Source of the DNA: Colius striatus
Lineage: Eukaryota > Chordata > Aves > Coliiformes > Coliidae
Assembly (NCBI RefSeq): GCF_028858725.1
Contig: NC_084775.1
Span: 16,017,597 to 16,081,596, forward strand
Direction of reading: 5' to 3'
DNA length: 64,000 bases
The notes below the pieces were generated by a model. It saw only the letters and a program-made list of their open reading frames with translations. It was not told where the DNA came from and did not search any database. Positions within the stretch are counted from its first letter, which is position 1. Every line of letters begins with the position of its first letter. The position numbers and the translations under genes are program-made. Positions 45,001 through 56,631 of the stretch are shown in pieces.

Positions 45001-47270
45001 CTTGCAAAATAACAAGAGCATAAAATCAGCCACTTTTAAATTAAATGCAGCTGAATCTTATCACAAGGACACAGATCTCTGGCAAGAGATGCCAGAAAAC
45101 AAGAAGTTGTAATCCACCAGGAGATGGCAGTTCTGTACAGAACCCAATGCATTCCTAGTTACCAACAACTGACCCCACAACCCCAGTACCTTGAGCATTC
45201 TTCCCGAGGCCTCTCCCAGGGACGTAGCCCATCTTCTGCAGAAGCTTCTGCCCAATTCCCTTCGTGTGTCTCTCCCAGCTGCCAAAATCCATGAAAGACT
45301 TTGTCCCCCCTACGAAACCTTTCTGGCTAGGTTTGAAATTACCACCCTGATAAAGCAAAGAAAGGGAAAAGAAAACCCCAAGTGTTAAATGCTTTTCTAA
45401 AGAAAAAGACCACACGGCATCAGAGAACTGTCATGACCCAACCCTGCAGCACTGCACTCAGAGGGCTCTTCCCAGAAGAGATCTGGCCATCTGCACACTG
45501 CACAGTGTAGTGGCAGCAGGACTGTGCATCCCTGGAGGCTGCCTTACACCTACAGAGCTTCCTGGAACTCCCTGTGTGGGAAAGGAAGCTTCTGACAAGC
45601 TCAGACTGAAAGCTGACAGTCGTTGGGCTCTACCACTGACTTTAGCTGAAGCTGCTTCTTGACTCTTTCTTTGTTTGGCCACTGAAAACACAGGTTTGAT
45701 TTTCAATCTAGAACATGTCTAGATTTGCCACCCTGTTCTATGGCATATAAAAGGAAACACAGTCTCTGAGAGGTTGCAAAGCACAGGCATTTGTTTATTT
45801 TAAGTACAACTGACCCAGGGAAATGTTAAGGAAGATAAATGGACCTGACAGGACTGATGTTTTCCCACCCAGCACAACACACCAGAACAGTGACAAAGGC
45901 AGGGAAAACACCTCCTTTAAGGGGATGCTGCCACATGTGGTTCTCTGGTTTTGGTTATTCCCCCCTCTCCTTAGAGCTGTGTTACTGTTGCAGCACCTTT
46001 GCCTACAGCCTGGCGTTCAGAGCTGCATCACACAGAAACTGGAGCCTCCTGGGGAACTCACTGTTTTTAGCTTCTTTGGCACGAACTCTTTGGGGATTTC
46101 CTCCTGCTTAATGGGCTTTTCATCGTCATCAGAGTCGTCCTCTGACAGCTCCTCAGCTGCTGACTTTTTCATCCCGGCGCTGATGAAGTTCACGGGGGCT
46201 GAGTAGTCCCTGGAGCTGCCCCAAAACGAGACCCCAGAGTGAGTTCTGGTCTGATGGCCCAGGGCATGTTCCTACAGAAGCCTGGGCACTCCCATGTCAT
46301 GGGTCCAGCTCAGGGGCAATGAAGCCCCACCCTGCCCCTCTCCACAGCTCCAGAGGGATTGGGGAGGGGATTGAGAAAGAAAACCTCAGGGGTTAAGAAA
46401 AGAACAAGTGTAACAACTCAATTAAAACACAGTAACACTACAAAGAATAAAGTATAATAAATAATAGTAATTCAGAGAAACAAAACCCAAAAGTCAAGTG
46501 CTGCCCAGCACAGCAGCTCTCCACGTGCTGACTGATGCCCAGCAGTGATCCAACCCCCAGCCAGCTGCCCCAGTTTACACTGGCCATGACTCTTATGGGA
46601 TGAGGGAGCCCTGGGGCTGGTTGGGCTCAACTCTCCTGATCATGTTGCCTCCCCAGCTCCTTGTGCACACACCAGCCTCCCCCCATCCCCAGCCCACTCA
46701 CTGCTGGGACAGGGTGAGAAGCAGAAACCCTTCATAAGGGTTCATAACCCTCAGCAAGGTCCAAACATCCCTCTGTTATCAACATCCCCTTCAGCATAAA
46801 CCTCAAACACCTGGAGCAGCTACCGGGAAACTACTTCAGTGCTGAGGTGAGTGAGCCCTGGCCCAGGCTCCCCAGGGAGTGTGTGGAGGCTCCTTCTCGG
46901 GAGGTTTCCAAGCCCGCCTGGACACGTTCCTGTGCCCCCTGAGCCAGGGGAACCTCCTGGAGCAGGGGCTGGGGGGGCTCAGGGGCTCCCCTCCCGCCCC
47001 CGCCTATTGGGGGATTCCGCGGCTCCACGGAGCCCTCCGCGGCGCGGGGCAGCCCCCCGGGCCCAGCCCGTACCGCTTGCCGTCGAAGCTGGGCCGCTCC
47101 TCGTCCGAGTCGCGCTCGGCCCACACGCCGTACGTGGCCTCCTCTTTGCTCTGCCGGTGGCGCTGCCGGTGGGGGTTGAACTCGTTCTGCAGGTCCCAGT
47201 CCGACACCTCGAAGTTCTCCATCTCCACGCCATCGTCGCCATCGGTGCCGTAGAGGTGCGACATCGACAT
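39022..47270 (-). CDS. TFIP11: TFIP11, tuftelin-interacting protein 11 (spliceosome disassembly factor)
   Basis: Nuclear G-patch protein, homologue of yeast Ntr1/Spp382. It activates the DEAH helicase DHX15 to release intron-lariat spliceosomes. Coding exons, 5' to 3' on the minus strand: 47270-47074, 46215-46062, 45346-45190, 44694-44567, 44125-43973, 43816-43307, 42696-42590, 42372-42204, 42007-41764, 41145-41003, 40732-40567, 39377-39022. The total is 2484 nt, 827 residues plus stop (human 837), all phases closing. The N-terminus ([14 protein letters not shown], then an acidic stretch) precedes the G-patch at about residues 147-190, [20 protein letters not shown], with its glycines intact. 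A Lys-rich stretch, a coiled region ([19 protein letters not shown]) and the conserved GCF-like C-terminal domain follow, including MVDFLDSWV and [20 protein letters not shown], ending LIDMAK. Two in-frame ATGs lie two codons apart (47270 and 47264); the first matches the usual MSxSHLY start. Confidence 0.97.
39554..39621 (+). mobile_element. CR1 LINE 3'-end fragment
   Basis: The sequence GGTTGGACTGGGTGATGTCT followed by AGAGGTCCCTTCCAACCCC and a TGTGATT-type end matches the remembered conserved 3' terminus of avian CR1 elements, in plus orientation. Only about 70 bp remains. It lies in the last intron of TFIP11, antisense to that gene. Confidence 0.85.
46320..46838 (-). mobile_element. Old LTR fossil of an avian endogenous retrovirus (solo LTR-like)
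   Basis: Segments such as the AT-rich stretch at 46380-46490, CCTCCCCAGCTCCTTGTGCA at about 46650, GGGACAGGGTGAGAAGCAGA at about 46709, and TGTTATCAACATCCCCTTCA at about 46775 follow, in the same order, a well-known LTR that is abundant in songbirds. The orientation is minus, the same as TFIP11, in whose first intron it sits. No internal coding region is seen beside it. It is diverged and clearly old and broken. Family assignment (ERV-K/L-type) is from memory. Confidence 0.6.
46845..46990 (+). mobile_element. CR1 LINE fragment beside the TFIP11 first exon
   Basis: CCCTGGCCCAGGCTCCCCAG, GGAGGTTTCCAAGCCCGCCT, GGACACGTTCCTGTG and CTGGAGCAGGGGCTGGGGGG follow the order of the conserved 3' region of avian CR1, in plus orientation. 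The extreme 3' end is missing. It abuts the LTR fossil on its left and ends about 85 bp from the end of TFIP11 exon 1. Confidence 0.75.
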
Positions 47271-48000
47271 CGCGCCCGCGGGGGGGATCCGAGCGGGACC
47301 CGAACGCAGCGGCCGCGGCACTCAGCGCCCGGCTCCGCTCCTCAGCAGCGGCCGCGCTTCCGGTGACGCACATCCGGCACCGCACCGCGAAACCACACCC
47401 ACCACCATAGAGAGCTGCCGGGGCTTGGCCAGAGCGCCGCGCGGCGGGAGCGGCGGCAATTAACAGCGACACAATTAACGCGCGGCGGGGCCGCGGCTCA
47501 CACTGACTCATATATTAACTCTGCGATAGGCTCCGCGACCGCGGCGAGGGGCTGGGGACGCTGGGGGGAGGGACGGGACGGACACACACTGCCACGACAC
47601 AGGCTGCGCGGGGCCCGCAGCGCCGCTGCCGCCGTTTTGGGGCGTTTCGAGGCGATTCGACGAGCGTCAGCGTGAGCCCACGGCGGGAGGGACGGGGACG
47701 GCCACGGCCGCCCGAGCCCCGCGGCGAGGATCCAGCGTGCGGCGCGTTCCGCCTTTGCAAAGAAATGCAAATAACTCGGTCCCTCGCCGAGCAGCGGCTT
47801 CGGCGCGGCCGCAGCAAGCAATGTGCTTGGAGACGCCATTCCCGCGGCGGCCGCAGCAAGCAATGTGCTTGGAGACGCCATTCCCACGGCAGCCGCTGCC
47901 GAGCCCTCCTCTGCCGGCAGCAGGGGCGGCCGCAGCTCCTGCGGGACACAAGACGCGGCGCTGAGGGCCGGCGGGTGCGCTGGGACACACACAGCGCTTC
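47271..48000 (-). promoter_or_regulatory. TFIP11: TFIP11 CpG-island promoter
   Basis: CpG-rich sequence upstream of the TFIP11 start on the minus strand. CTTCCGG (ETS) at 47357-47363 directly adjoins TGACGCA (CRE-like half site) at 47364-47370, about 90 bp from the start codon, which marks the likely core promoter. Farther out are TGACTCA (AP-1) near 47503 and an octamer ATGCAAAT at 47765-47772. No TATA box near the start. Confidence 0.7.
47806..47892. repeat. 42-bp tandem duplication in the TFIP11 upstream CpG island
   Basis: Two nearly identical 42-bp copies, with GCAGCAAGCAATGTGCTTGG starting at 47811 and 47853. They keep an open frame on both strands for a short distance (42 is a multiple of three), but no start or splice context suggests coding. 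Confidence 0.88.
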
Positions 48001-48577
48001 CCTGCCGCTCCCTCTCCCCAGGCCTCTGATTCTACAGCGCTCTGCTGTCCCATAGACAGGGGTTTTGAAAGGGTTGTTTCGCTAAGGGCAGCTGTGCTGC
48101 GTGTCCCGGGGTGGAGGCTGAATGAGATGGAGATGTGACGGCAGGAGCTGCGTCTGGAGCGGGAGCACAGCGCTGCAGCTCTGTCCTTCCCCAGGGACAG
48201 CACGTGGGGCTGCTCTCTGTCCCCTTCCACGGGCCCACGGCACGGCCTGCCACATGGCTGAGGAGCAGCTCAGCTCATCCACACATCCCACCCCCCTGCA
48301 ACGCTCCCACGGGGTCAGCCAGCCACAGCTCTCCCTAAATGGCCAGCTCTGTCTGTGCTGAAGTAAAGCTGTTCCCAGAGCTCAGAACTAAGGGCTTCTG
48401 ATGAATGGCAGCAGCTGAAGGGGATCACTGGCATGATGCTCGTGCCTGGAGCAGCCTGGGCAACCCCCAGGCACAGGGAACGGCACGAGCCACGTGCTGC
48501 CCCTTGAAGCAACGCAGGCAGAGTCACCCAGGGCCCAAAACGAGGTGCAAGGTCTTACCTGGAAATCATTAACTTTC

Positions 48578-51500
48578 TTAGTGAGAAGATGATGTGTTCT
48601 GAGCCACCTGCAACAGCCCAGAAACAGAAGGGTCAGCTTTAAGCCTCCATCAGCAACTCACCACATGCCAGCAGCAAGAAGGGGAAATGTTGAGGACACA
48701 GAAAGCAGCACAAGGGCAGAGAACCCAGCCTGCAGCCTCTCCCTGCTGTTAAGGCTGTATGCTGCTGCTCTGTGTCACAAAAGATGGATTTTAATCATCT
48801 TCAAGCCCTGCTCTTTAGGGAGGGAAGCCCAGAGTGAATTATTGACACTTGAACACAGCCACACAAGTACAAGAACCACAAGGCCACAGATTTGACCTGT
48901 AAATGGGATGAGCCCCCCTTTCCTAAAGCAGGCAACACCCACAGCCATGAAACCTTCAAAGGGTTCTGGGGCAGACAGCAAGACGGAAAGTGGCCTAAAG
49001 TCAGAGAACAAAGAGCACAAGTTTCTGATGAGCCAACACAGAACTGCAGAGCATGAAGCCACATACACGAGCAGGCTGGGAAGGAGGTGGCAGAGACGGA
49101 GGAGCAGGGTGTGAGGGGCACAGAAGGCTCTGGATACCTACAACCAAAGTGGGGAGGGTGAGAATGGCCTAGGGCAGAGACAAGAGAGCAGGGACATTTC
49201 CTGCAGCCCAGCCTACAGATGCCCATAAGAGGGAGCAAGGAACCAAGCACCTAGGGCTAACCAAACAGGGCTGACCCTGCATCCAGGTGACACCAGACTT
49301 ACCTGCAGATGACCTTTCAAATTGGCTGGTGTCTTATAATCCCCCTTTAAAACCTATGGAAAAGGGGAAAATGGAGTGACCTTTGGGGTAGTGGCTCTAT
49401 GCACGTTGGCAAGTCCCTTCCAATAACTGCATCCTATGTCCCAGTGTACCTGAACCACACCAAATACCATGGTGGGCCTTTGTTCTACATCAAGGGAAGG
49501 TAACAGCAGGAGATTTCCTCCTTTGTGGCTGTAAGCAAAGACAAGCAGCAGCATCCTGTGGGGCAGGAATTCCCTGGTTCTCTCCTTAGCCTGGGACAGG
49601 AGAGTATTTTTGTCTTTACCATTGTGCCAGTTCTCAGAATTCATCCCAAGCAGCACTGAAAAGTCCACATCAGAGATGCAGAGTCCCTGAGCCTGCCTGG
49701 GGCAGATGTTCACCTACATCACCGTGTCCCAGCACAGCTCCCAGCAAGCAGAGAGAGCAAGGAGGAGCTGTAGGAACCAGTGCTCTGAGCATGGACCAGC
49801 TCCAGGGCAGCTCCTCTGACCTTCCAGGTCTGTGCTGCTGCTTGCCTGCCTACACAGTACCATGGGGACCAGGACCACCACCTGCAGCCGTTCCCTGCTC
49901 CCACCAGTGTGACAAAGGACACCTGGTCCAAGGGCAGCACCACAGGGAGCAAAGCTGCAGAGTCCAGCCTCAGGCTGGGGAGGAACCACCCCAAAGCATA
50001 AGAAACTCCCTCTGCTTGGTGACTGCTGTCTGTGGCTCTGCTGCCTCTTCCTTCCAGCCCTGCTCCAGGGACACGAGTCATTCTAGAAAGAAATGCATCT
50101 GCTGGGTTTGCCCAGATGCATGAGGAGGCTCTACTCGTGTTCCCTGTGGGATGGGGGAGCGGCCTCAGGCTCCCCACGCCACAGCACAGGGGCCAGACCA
50201 GCGTGTCCCACAGCCCTGCTCCCGGGTCACACCAGCACAGCCCGCCAGCCCCACGCTGGGCTGCCCAGGGAGAGACAGGTCAGGATCTGCCACAGCAGAG
50301 GAATGGAACAGCACCACAAACTCCCAGGGAGCACCATCATCCTGAGCCAGGCCAGGCTCAACCTGCCCCACGCAGCTGTGCTGAAACCATCTCGGTGCAG
50401 CTCTGTCGTTGCCACACTCCCCAAAGCCTTTGTTTCTCCCCTGTTGGGACCAGGCTCAGCAGCCTCTTCTGCTCTCCCCACAGGGCCTCGAGGGTGCAGA
50501 GACCCACAGGCACAGCTCAGCTCTGCCTCCCTTCACTCACTCTGTGCGTGTTGTTGACAACCAGGGGGTCGGGGTGGCCGTAGTTGGGCGGGTTGGCGTA
50601 GGGGTCGTAGCCCAGGCGCGCGAGCATGGGCGCGATGTGGGGCATGTCCTGTAGCACGTCCCCTGGGATGTGCCCGATCCACTTGGACAACGCCTCCATG
50701 TTCACCGGCTTGATCACCTGGTCTGTCGATCTTTCTATCCTGGGGGGGGGGAAATAAGACAACAGAACAAAGCTAAAACCAAAGTGAGACGCTGGAGTTG
50801 GATGTTACACAAGTGCTGGGCGCAGAGGGAAGAGCAGGTTTTTGGCTCCTGCTGTGTGGGGATCCATCCTGCGCTGGGGTGTTGCTGCCAGCAAGGAGGG
50901 AGTGCTGGGGTGTGTCTCCATGGAGCAGGTATTCCTGGGATTCTGCAACACCAGCACCAAGCCTGGCAAGTGCTGCTGCTCAGCACTGAAAGCTGTTCAC
51001 TAGCAGCAAAACTAACTGTGGTAAGGAGGCACCTGAGGACAGGTGGAGAAAGGAGACATCAGAGAGCTCACGTCTCAGAGCAAGTGTCTCTACTCAAAAT
51101 CGAGACTAAAATCCTTTCTGCACCGGGGAGACAGATGAGTAAAGCAATCACCTGCTCCCCAGACCCTTGCCTAACAAGCTGCTCTGTTGCCTACAACAGA
51201 TTGCTGTTGTTCCAGCAGTCTTCTGCTCAGAAACACTCTACCACAACGAAATGGGATGTGCTGCAGCTTCTGCCCCTGAAAAGCACCCACAGGCACCAGC
51301 GCCGCGTCCTTCCCCCCCAGCCTGAGCCCCGACTTGCCCCGTGGGACCAAAGCGCTGCTCGAGAAGCCGAGGCAGGAGCTGAGACACTCACTTGGAAAGC
51401 GACACCCCGCCGGGCTTCCCTATGAGCTCCTCGTGGTGCAGCACCGTGTCGCTCCAGGAGATGCCCAGGAACTTCATGATGGCCTGCAGGGACTGCTCGG

Positions 51501-52227
51501 GGTGCAGCACCAGCTGCTCGTAGTAGACGGGCAGGCAGCGGGAGCGCCCGATCTCCAGGCACTGCGAGTACATCACCTCGATGGCCTTGTTCCACTTGGT
51601 CAGACAGTCCCGGTAGCTGCTCAGGTCGAAGCCCGCTATCGTCACCTTCCTCGTGATCATGGAGTGCACCGAGGCACGGCCGTCCCGGACCATCAGCAGG
51701 AACTTGGAGTTGGGGAACAGCCTGGACAGGTACACGGAGGATTTGAGCGTGAAGGGATCCTTGTTGCACAGGTAGCGCGCGGGCTCGCCGTGCTTGGCGA
51801 TCACCTCCAGGATGAACGCCTGCATGGCAGCGTCCAGCACCTGCTCCGTCACCCCCGCCTCGTCCAGGCGCATCTTCTCGCGGCCGGACTTGGCCCAGGC
51901 CTGGCGCATGGCGAGCACGCGCGGGATGATGCGCGTCTCCTCGCCGCAGCGCACCTCGGGGTGCGCATCCAGCATGGCCCTCATCAGCGTCGTGCCGCTG
52001 CGCGGGACCCCGCCCACGAAGATCAGCGGCATCTCCTTGCTGTAGCGGTACTCGACGCGGTTGGAGTCCATCATGACCAGCTCCTCGTTCTCGGGTCTCA
52101 TCAGCCCGCGCCTCCTCTCGCTCAGGACGTGCTGGCACTCCAGGACCTGCTGGCCGAGGTGCAGGGTCACCATCAGGGCGACCGCCGAGCCCACCACCAG
52201 CAAGATCCTCCTCATGGTGACCCGCAT
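48578..52227 (-). CDS. TPST2: TPST2, protein-tyrosine sulfotransferase 2
   Basis: Golgi type II membrane enzyme that transfers sulfate from PAPS to tyrosines of secreted and membrane proteins. Coding exons on the minus strand: 52227-51392, 50739-50541, 49353-49303, 48607-48578; 1116 nt, 371 residues plus stop (human 377). The start ATG at 52227 (MRVTMRR) matches the family start; an in-frame ATG at 52215 is a weaker alternative. Residues 8-24 form the signal anchor. The 5'-phosphosulfate loop is [11 protein letters not shown] with Arg76, and the likely catalytic base is Glu97 in RCGEETRI (Glu99 in human). The 3'-phosphate region is [20 protein letters not shown]. The C-terminus is VAQNTSSSH, a few residues shorter than the mammalian tail. 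The stop lies 19 nt before a consensus donor at 48558-48557, so the 3'UTR is probably spliced. No poly(A) signal was found. TFIP11 starts 1.3 kb downstream on the same strand. Confidence 0.97.
48608..51391 (-). other. TPST2 introns between coding exons, no nested gene seen
   Basis: Introns 48608-49302, 49354-50540 and 50740-51391 contain no other recognisable exon on either strand. The acceptor of the second coding exon is preceded by an unusual run of C on the minus strand (a G run on plus at about 50742-50751). Confidence 0.6.
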
Positions 52228-52299
52228 GCTGTTCTCCTCCACGCAGGCGGGTGACCGCGCCTCAGCTCTGGGCTAGCGAGCGCTGGGCCCAGCAGGCAT
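52228..52299 (-). other. TPST2: TPST2 5'UTR part of the first coding exon, with an 8-codon uORF
   Basis: A strong acceptor (CTTCTCTTGCAG) at 52301-52300 opens the exon. Its first three bases are ATG, and they begin a short frame MPAGPSAR ending in TAG at 52275-52273, about 45 nt before the main start. The in-frame codon upstream of the main ATG is not a competing ATG. Confidence 0.75.
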
Positions 52300-54076
52300 C
52301 TGCAAGAGAAGCGCAGCGGGGTCAGGGGAGCGGCAGCCGCGGTCCAGCCCAGCCCTGACGGCACCCCAACGCCCAGCCGGGCTCCTTGGGGACGCTGACG
52401 CCACCCCAGGCTTTCATCACTGCTGCCACTTATCACAGCTTCCAGGCTAGCTGCCTTCTGCCCGGGAGGTAATTACAGCCTGTCTCTGAGCACACCCAGG
52501 GAGAATGTTTCTCTGTACCCAGGAACACGGGCTTACAGCTGCAGCAGAGCCCCACGAGCGTTCTGGAGAGGAGAGGCCACAATTACTCAGTCACTCCTTA
52601 CACATATCTTCACAGCCAGCCCGTTCCATCCCAGATGCAGCCCAAACCCTCCCTGCAGTGCTCCTTCCTTCCAAAACTGAGCTCAGCACACCACTGTGTT
52701 CTCACTTCTCTCAGCCACCTGCTTCCTTCCTACATTCTCTTCAATGTGCTGCCGAGAGGGAGGGGGGAAGCTGAAGTAAGGAAACCAAAAGCAACTCATG
52801 CAAATCGTGTAAGGGTCTGACTCAGGAGCAGCAGCTGCCCGTTAGAATGAAACACTGGGAGAAATTAAACTGTGGGAAGGCCAACAGCACCACACAGAGC
52901 CCGTGCAAAATGCCCTTCCCCCAGAGACTGACCTTACACCCTGAAGACTTCCCCTGGCGTCAAGGCTTGGTGGGTTTCCTGTGTCTCAGTGGGATATTCA
53001 GCAGGGAGCCTGCAGCTTCTGCAAGTGCCCTGCTCTGCTGCCTGCCCGGAGACTCCTGTGAGGGCTGGCACCGCTTCCCACACCCTCCCCCCTTCTGCTC
53101 CATTCGCAAGCACAGGTTTTGCAATCCTCCCCTGGGCTCACACAGGGATTTCAGGCTCTTTGTGATTATGTGGCTGGGGCTAGAGCTGAATGGAGTGGAA
53201 GGAACGGGATGTCCACACATTTTGTTTTGCTGACAATCTAAAGAATTGCTCCAGAATCCGCCCCACATTTCTCCTCTCGACTCTCCCCTGCAGGAGCACA
53301 TTCAGCAGCGGCCTGTGCAAAGCTCCTTTGCCGTGGGGAGCAGCCCTACGGCCTAGCTGGGCCTGGAGGACTCAGCCCCAACACTCCATCTGCTGCTCCA
53401 TCTCCCCACAGCAGTGGAGTGCTCAGCTGCTCAGCACTCACACTGCTCCCATCCACTGCTGCTCAGACCATGGGACTGCCAGGACAGAGCCTGGCAGTGC
53501 CTCTCTGCCTTCCCACAGATGCCCTTTCCCAGCCCAGCAGCAAAGTCCCATCACCACCAGAGTGATTTCTGTGGCTCTGTAGCACCAGGGTTAACATCCT
53601 GGCCAGGTGCTTGGTTAACACACCAACATCAAGCAGTTTCCAATGCACAGCCACACACTGTGCAAGTCAAAGTGTCACTGTTTGCCACTGATCCACTTGT
53701 TGAGATGTAAACCAGAGGGAATAACAAACAGCTCTGGCATTTTCACAGCACCAAGCACAGAGGCAGACCCATTAAACAGACAAGCACTTGCCTCCTCCTT
53801 CTTGCTATCTCATCTGTTTCAGTCATGTAAATATATTCAAACTTCACCCTACAAAGAATTGCAAATGCACAGAGCAGTTTCAATGCAGAGCAGGCAGGAC
53901 TTGGGGCCAACTCCAATAATTAGGGCTTTGCAGACCAGGACAGGCTAATTAGCAGGAAAGATCCCCAGTTTCAAAAGCAGGCTGTGAGCACAGAAGTGCT
54001 CTGTTCTTGGGGAAAAACAGCTTACAGTGAGGGCTGCCCACCGAGATGCTGGCAGGAGGGCAACAAAGGGACTGGG

Positions 54077-54169
54077 GTGTGAAGGGAAGGGGAGGCTGGC
54101 TGGGGCAGTGTGAAGGGAAGGGGAGGCTGGCTGGGGCAGTGTGAAGGGAAGCGGAGGCTGGCTGAGAGC
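54077..54169. repeat. 31-bp tandem repeat, three units
   Basis: GTGTGAAGGGAAGGGGAGGC-containing units start at 54077, 54108 and 54139, an exact 31-bp period, in TPST2 intron 1. Confidence 0.92.
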
Positions 54170-56601
54170 TGGTACCAGCCCAAGCACCGTGTCCCTGCGG
54201 ATCCTCCCTCCTGCCTGCCCAGCCAGGGCGGATACACAGCCAACAGCACTGGCACAGGGAAGGCAGAGAGGTGGATGCTGTCAGGGAGCACGGCTTCTCC
54301 CTCCTCTGAGTGCTGGACTCCTGGCAGCACCACGCTGGCCACAGGCACAGGCAGAGCAGCCTTCCCTGGTGAGATCAGCCAGTGTACCCAGGTGGGTGAA
54401 TAAGCACTGGGCCACGTGCCCTGAGCAGCTGCAAACAATCCTGCTTCACTTGCAACTCACCTGTGGAATCCTCCACTAAGAACTGCCCTGAACTTATGGG
54501 GCTTGTTAGTCTATGAGAAGAGGATGGATGATTTCCTCCACAGTGGATATTCTGGTGGCATCTCTGTGGCACAGCTGTCTGATCAGAGACGACCTTCCAG
54601 TCCTTCAGGTGCCCAAGTGGCAGCTCTCAGGGGCTTCTCTGGCACATGACAGCAGGGGCTGGAACCACTGCAGCTGCTGACATGCAGCATAAATCACAGT
54701 GCCAGCTGCCAACCCGGCTGAGCCCCCGAGCACAGCTCAGGCACTGCAGCACAGGGACGGGCTGTGACCCGCAGCTGGAGCTCCGTCCTCGACTGCGACC
54801 AGGGCAAGGCTGCTCCCCAGAGCAGAGCCAGGGAGGATGGGAGCTGGTGAGGAAGCGACAGCAGAGCAGTGACAAACAAGGACACGAGAGGTGCTATGGG
54901 CAGAACATGCTGATCAGATACCAGCACAAATGAGGCTTCAATCGCTTCCTGTCAGCTCACGAAGGCAACACAGAATGAACAGGGCAGCAGCAGCAGTGTG
55001 GGCAGAGGTATGAAACATCCACCAGCCCTTGCCCAGCATCCCAGGGGAACCCTCTGCCCAGGCTCATGCCATCCATGTGTGCTTACCTTCCCCTGGCACG
55101 CTCATTTTGCTTCTAGCCAAGCTTCATGCCGAAACATGGGAAAATACCTGATGGGGAAGAAAAGCCACAATGTGATTTGTTTACTTATGTCCCAGCTCTG
55201 TGCGCACAGCAGTGAGCGATGCTCTCCTCCTCAGCACCTGCCCCTCCTGCCCACAACCTCTCTCCCAGCCCGGGGCAGAGGTGGCCCCGTGGTTCCAGCT
55301 CACGGTGAGCGCTGGCAGATGCCACCCACCCCGAGGCAGGGCTGAGCCAGGAGGAACCAGGGGGAAGCAGGAAGGCAGCTGCTCTTTTAAGAAACGAAGC
55401 TTCCTGGAAGGGAGAAGCCTCAGGGGGAGTCTGGGATGTCTAAAACTCAGGGGATGACATTCCCAACGTGGCACGCTTCCATCACACACGGGCAACCAGC
55501 ACAGCAGCCCATCCCAGAGGAAGCAGCTCCAGACCCACCCGCCACAGGCTTTGGTACAGATGCTGAAATCAGGTAAAAGGCAGAGTCCCCAAACCAGGAA
55601 CAGCAAAAGGAGAGGGGACCCAGAGGAGACCCCAGCTTTGGCAGGTCATGCTTGTGCACCTAGGCAGGGTCACGGGGATGCCAACCTCTGCACTAGGAGC
55701 TGCCCAGGCCTCTGGTACTTCCCCAGCTCCAGCCAGAGGAACAAACCTCTTCTCTCCAGCCTCTCACCCTCCGAGGCAGCAGCACTGACTCCTCACAGCA
55801 CACAAACCCCACTGGGCAGGGAACCAAACCCCCTACATCAGCCCAAGCACCAGGTTTCCCATGAGGACACACCACCTGCACCCATGGGGATGGCACCACC
55901 CTGGGCACACAGCAGCTGCCGCTCTGCTGCGGCGATGCCCGTCCTGCCTGCACCAGGCATCCAGGTGACCGTGCACTGGTGCAGGGTCCTGCCTGTGCCC
56001 ACGTCCCCACAGGACACCCTCCTGCAGGCACTGGAGGGCAGAAGCAGAGGGGACCTGTCGCAGCTGGGTTGCAGCTTTGCAAGCAAAACCACTGTCAGGG
56101 CAGAGGGGGTGGATTCAGCGCTGGGGCTCACACTGAGTGCACGGGGCCAGAGACCCAGCACGAGGCTGCTGCAGCTGGGCCCTTCCCACAGCCAGCTCCC
56201 CCTCGATGCACAATGGCATCCCAGCCTCAGAGGATGTTTGTAAGAACATTTCAAGTACGGGCTCTAATTGTTATTCCATCCACCCAAGACTCTCTTGCTC
56301 AGAACGTCACGCAGCCCCTCCACTTCAGCACTAAAGAGAAACCAGAGGGAAACTCCACCCAGCACGAACTTTGCCAGAGCTTATCTGCAGTGCACACATC
56401 ACCCTCCTTCCCTGCAAGGCTTTCTGGCCTGGCCTCCATCCACCACAGGGTTTCAGGTCCTGACAAGGCTGCAGGTCCACAGAGCAGCAGCTGCACCCCC
56501 AGATGCGCTTCAGCACTGCCACAAAGGGTCTTGTGCTGGGAGCAGTGGCGGTTTAACAGCCCAGCTCTGAGGCACCCAGCTCCGGAAACGGCTCCAGCTC
56601 T

Positions 56602-56631
56602 GCACACAGACACACACACAGACACACACTT
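56602..56631. repeat. CA-rich microsatellite
   Basis: A short interrupted (CA)n/(CAGACA) stretch in TPST2 intron 1. Confidence 0.8.

Noticed and set aside
52228-52242. Possible five-residue N-terminal extension (EENS-type) of TPST2
   Set aside because: The upstream codon is GTG, not ATG. The family starts at the MR...RR position, which is ATG 52227.
51334-52254. Plus-strand frame of 306 codons rich in His/Leu/Val opposite TPST2
   Set aside because: Antisense shadow of the main TPST2 coding exon; codon bias of a GC-rich gene keeps the opposite strand open.
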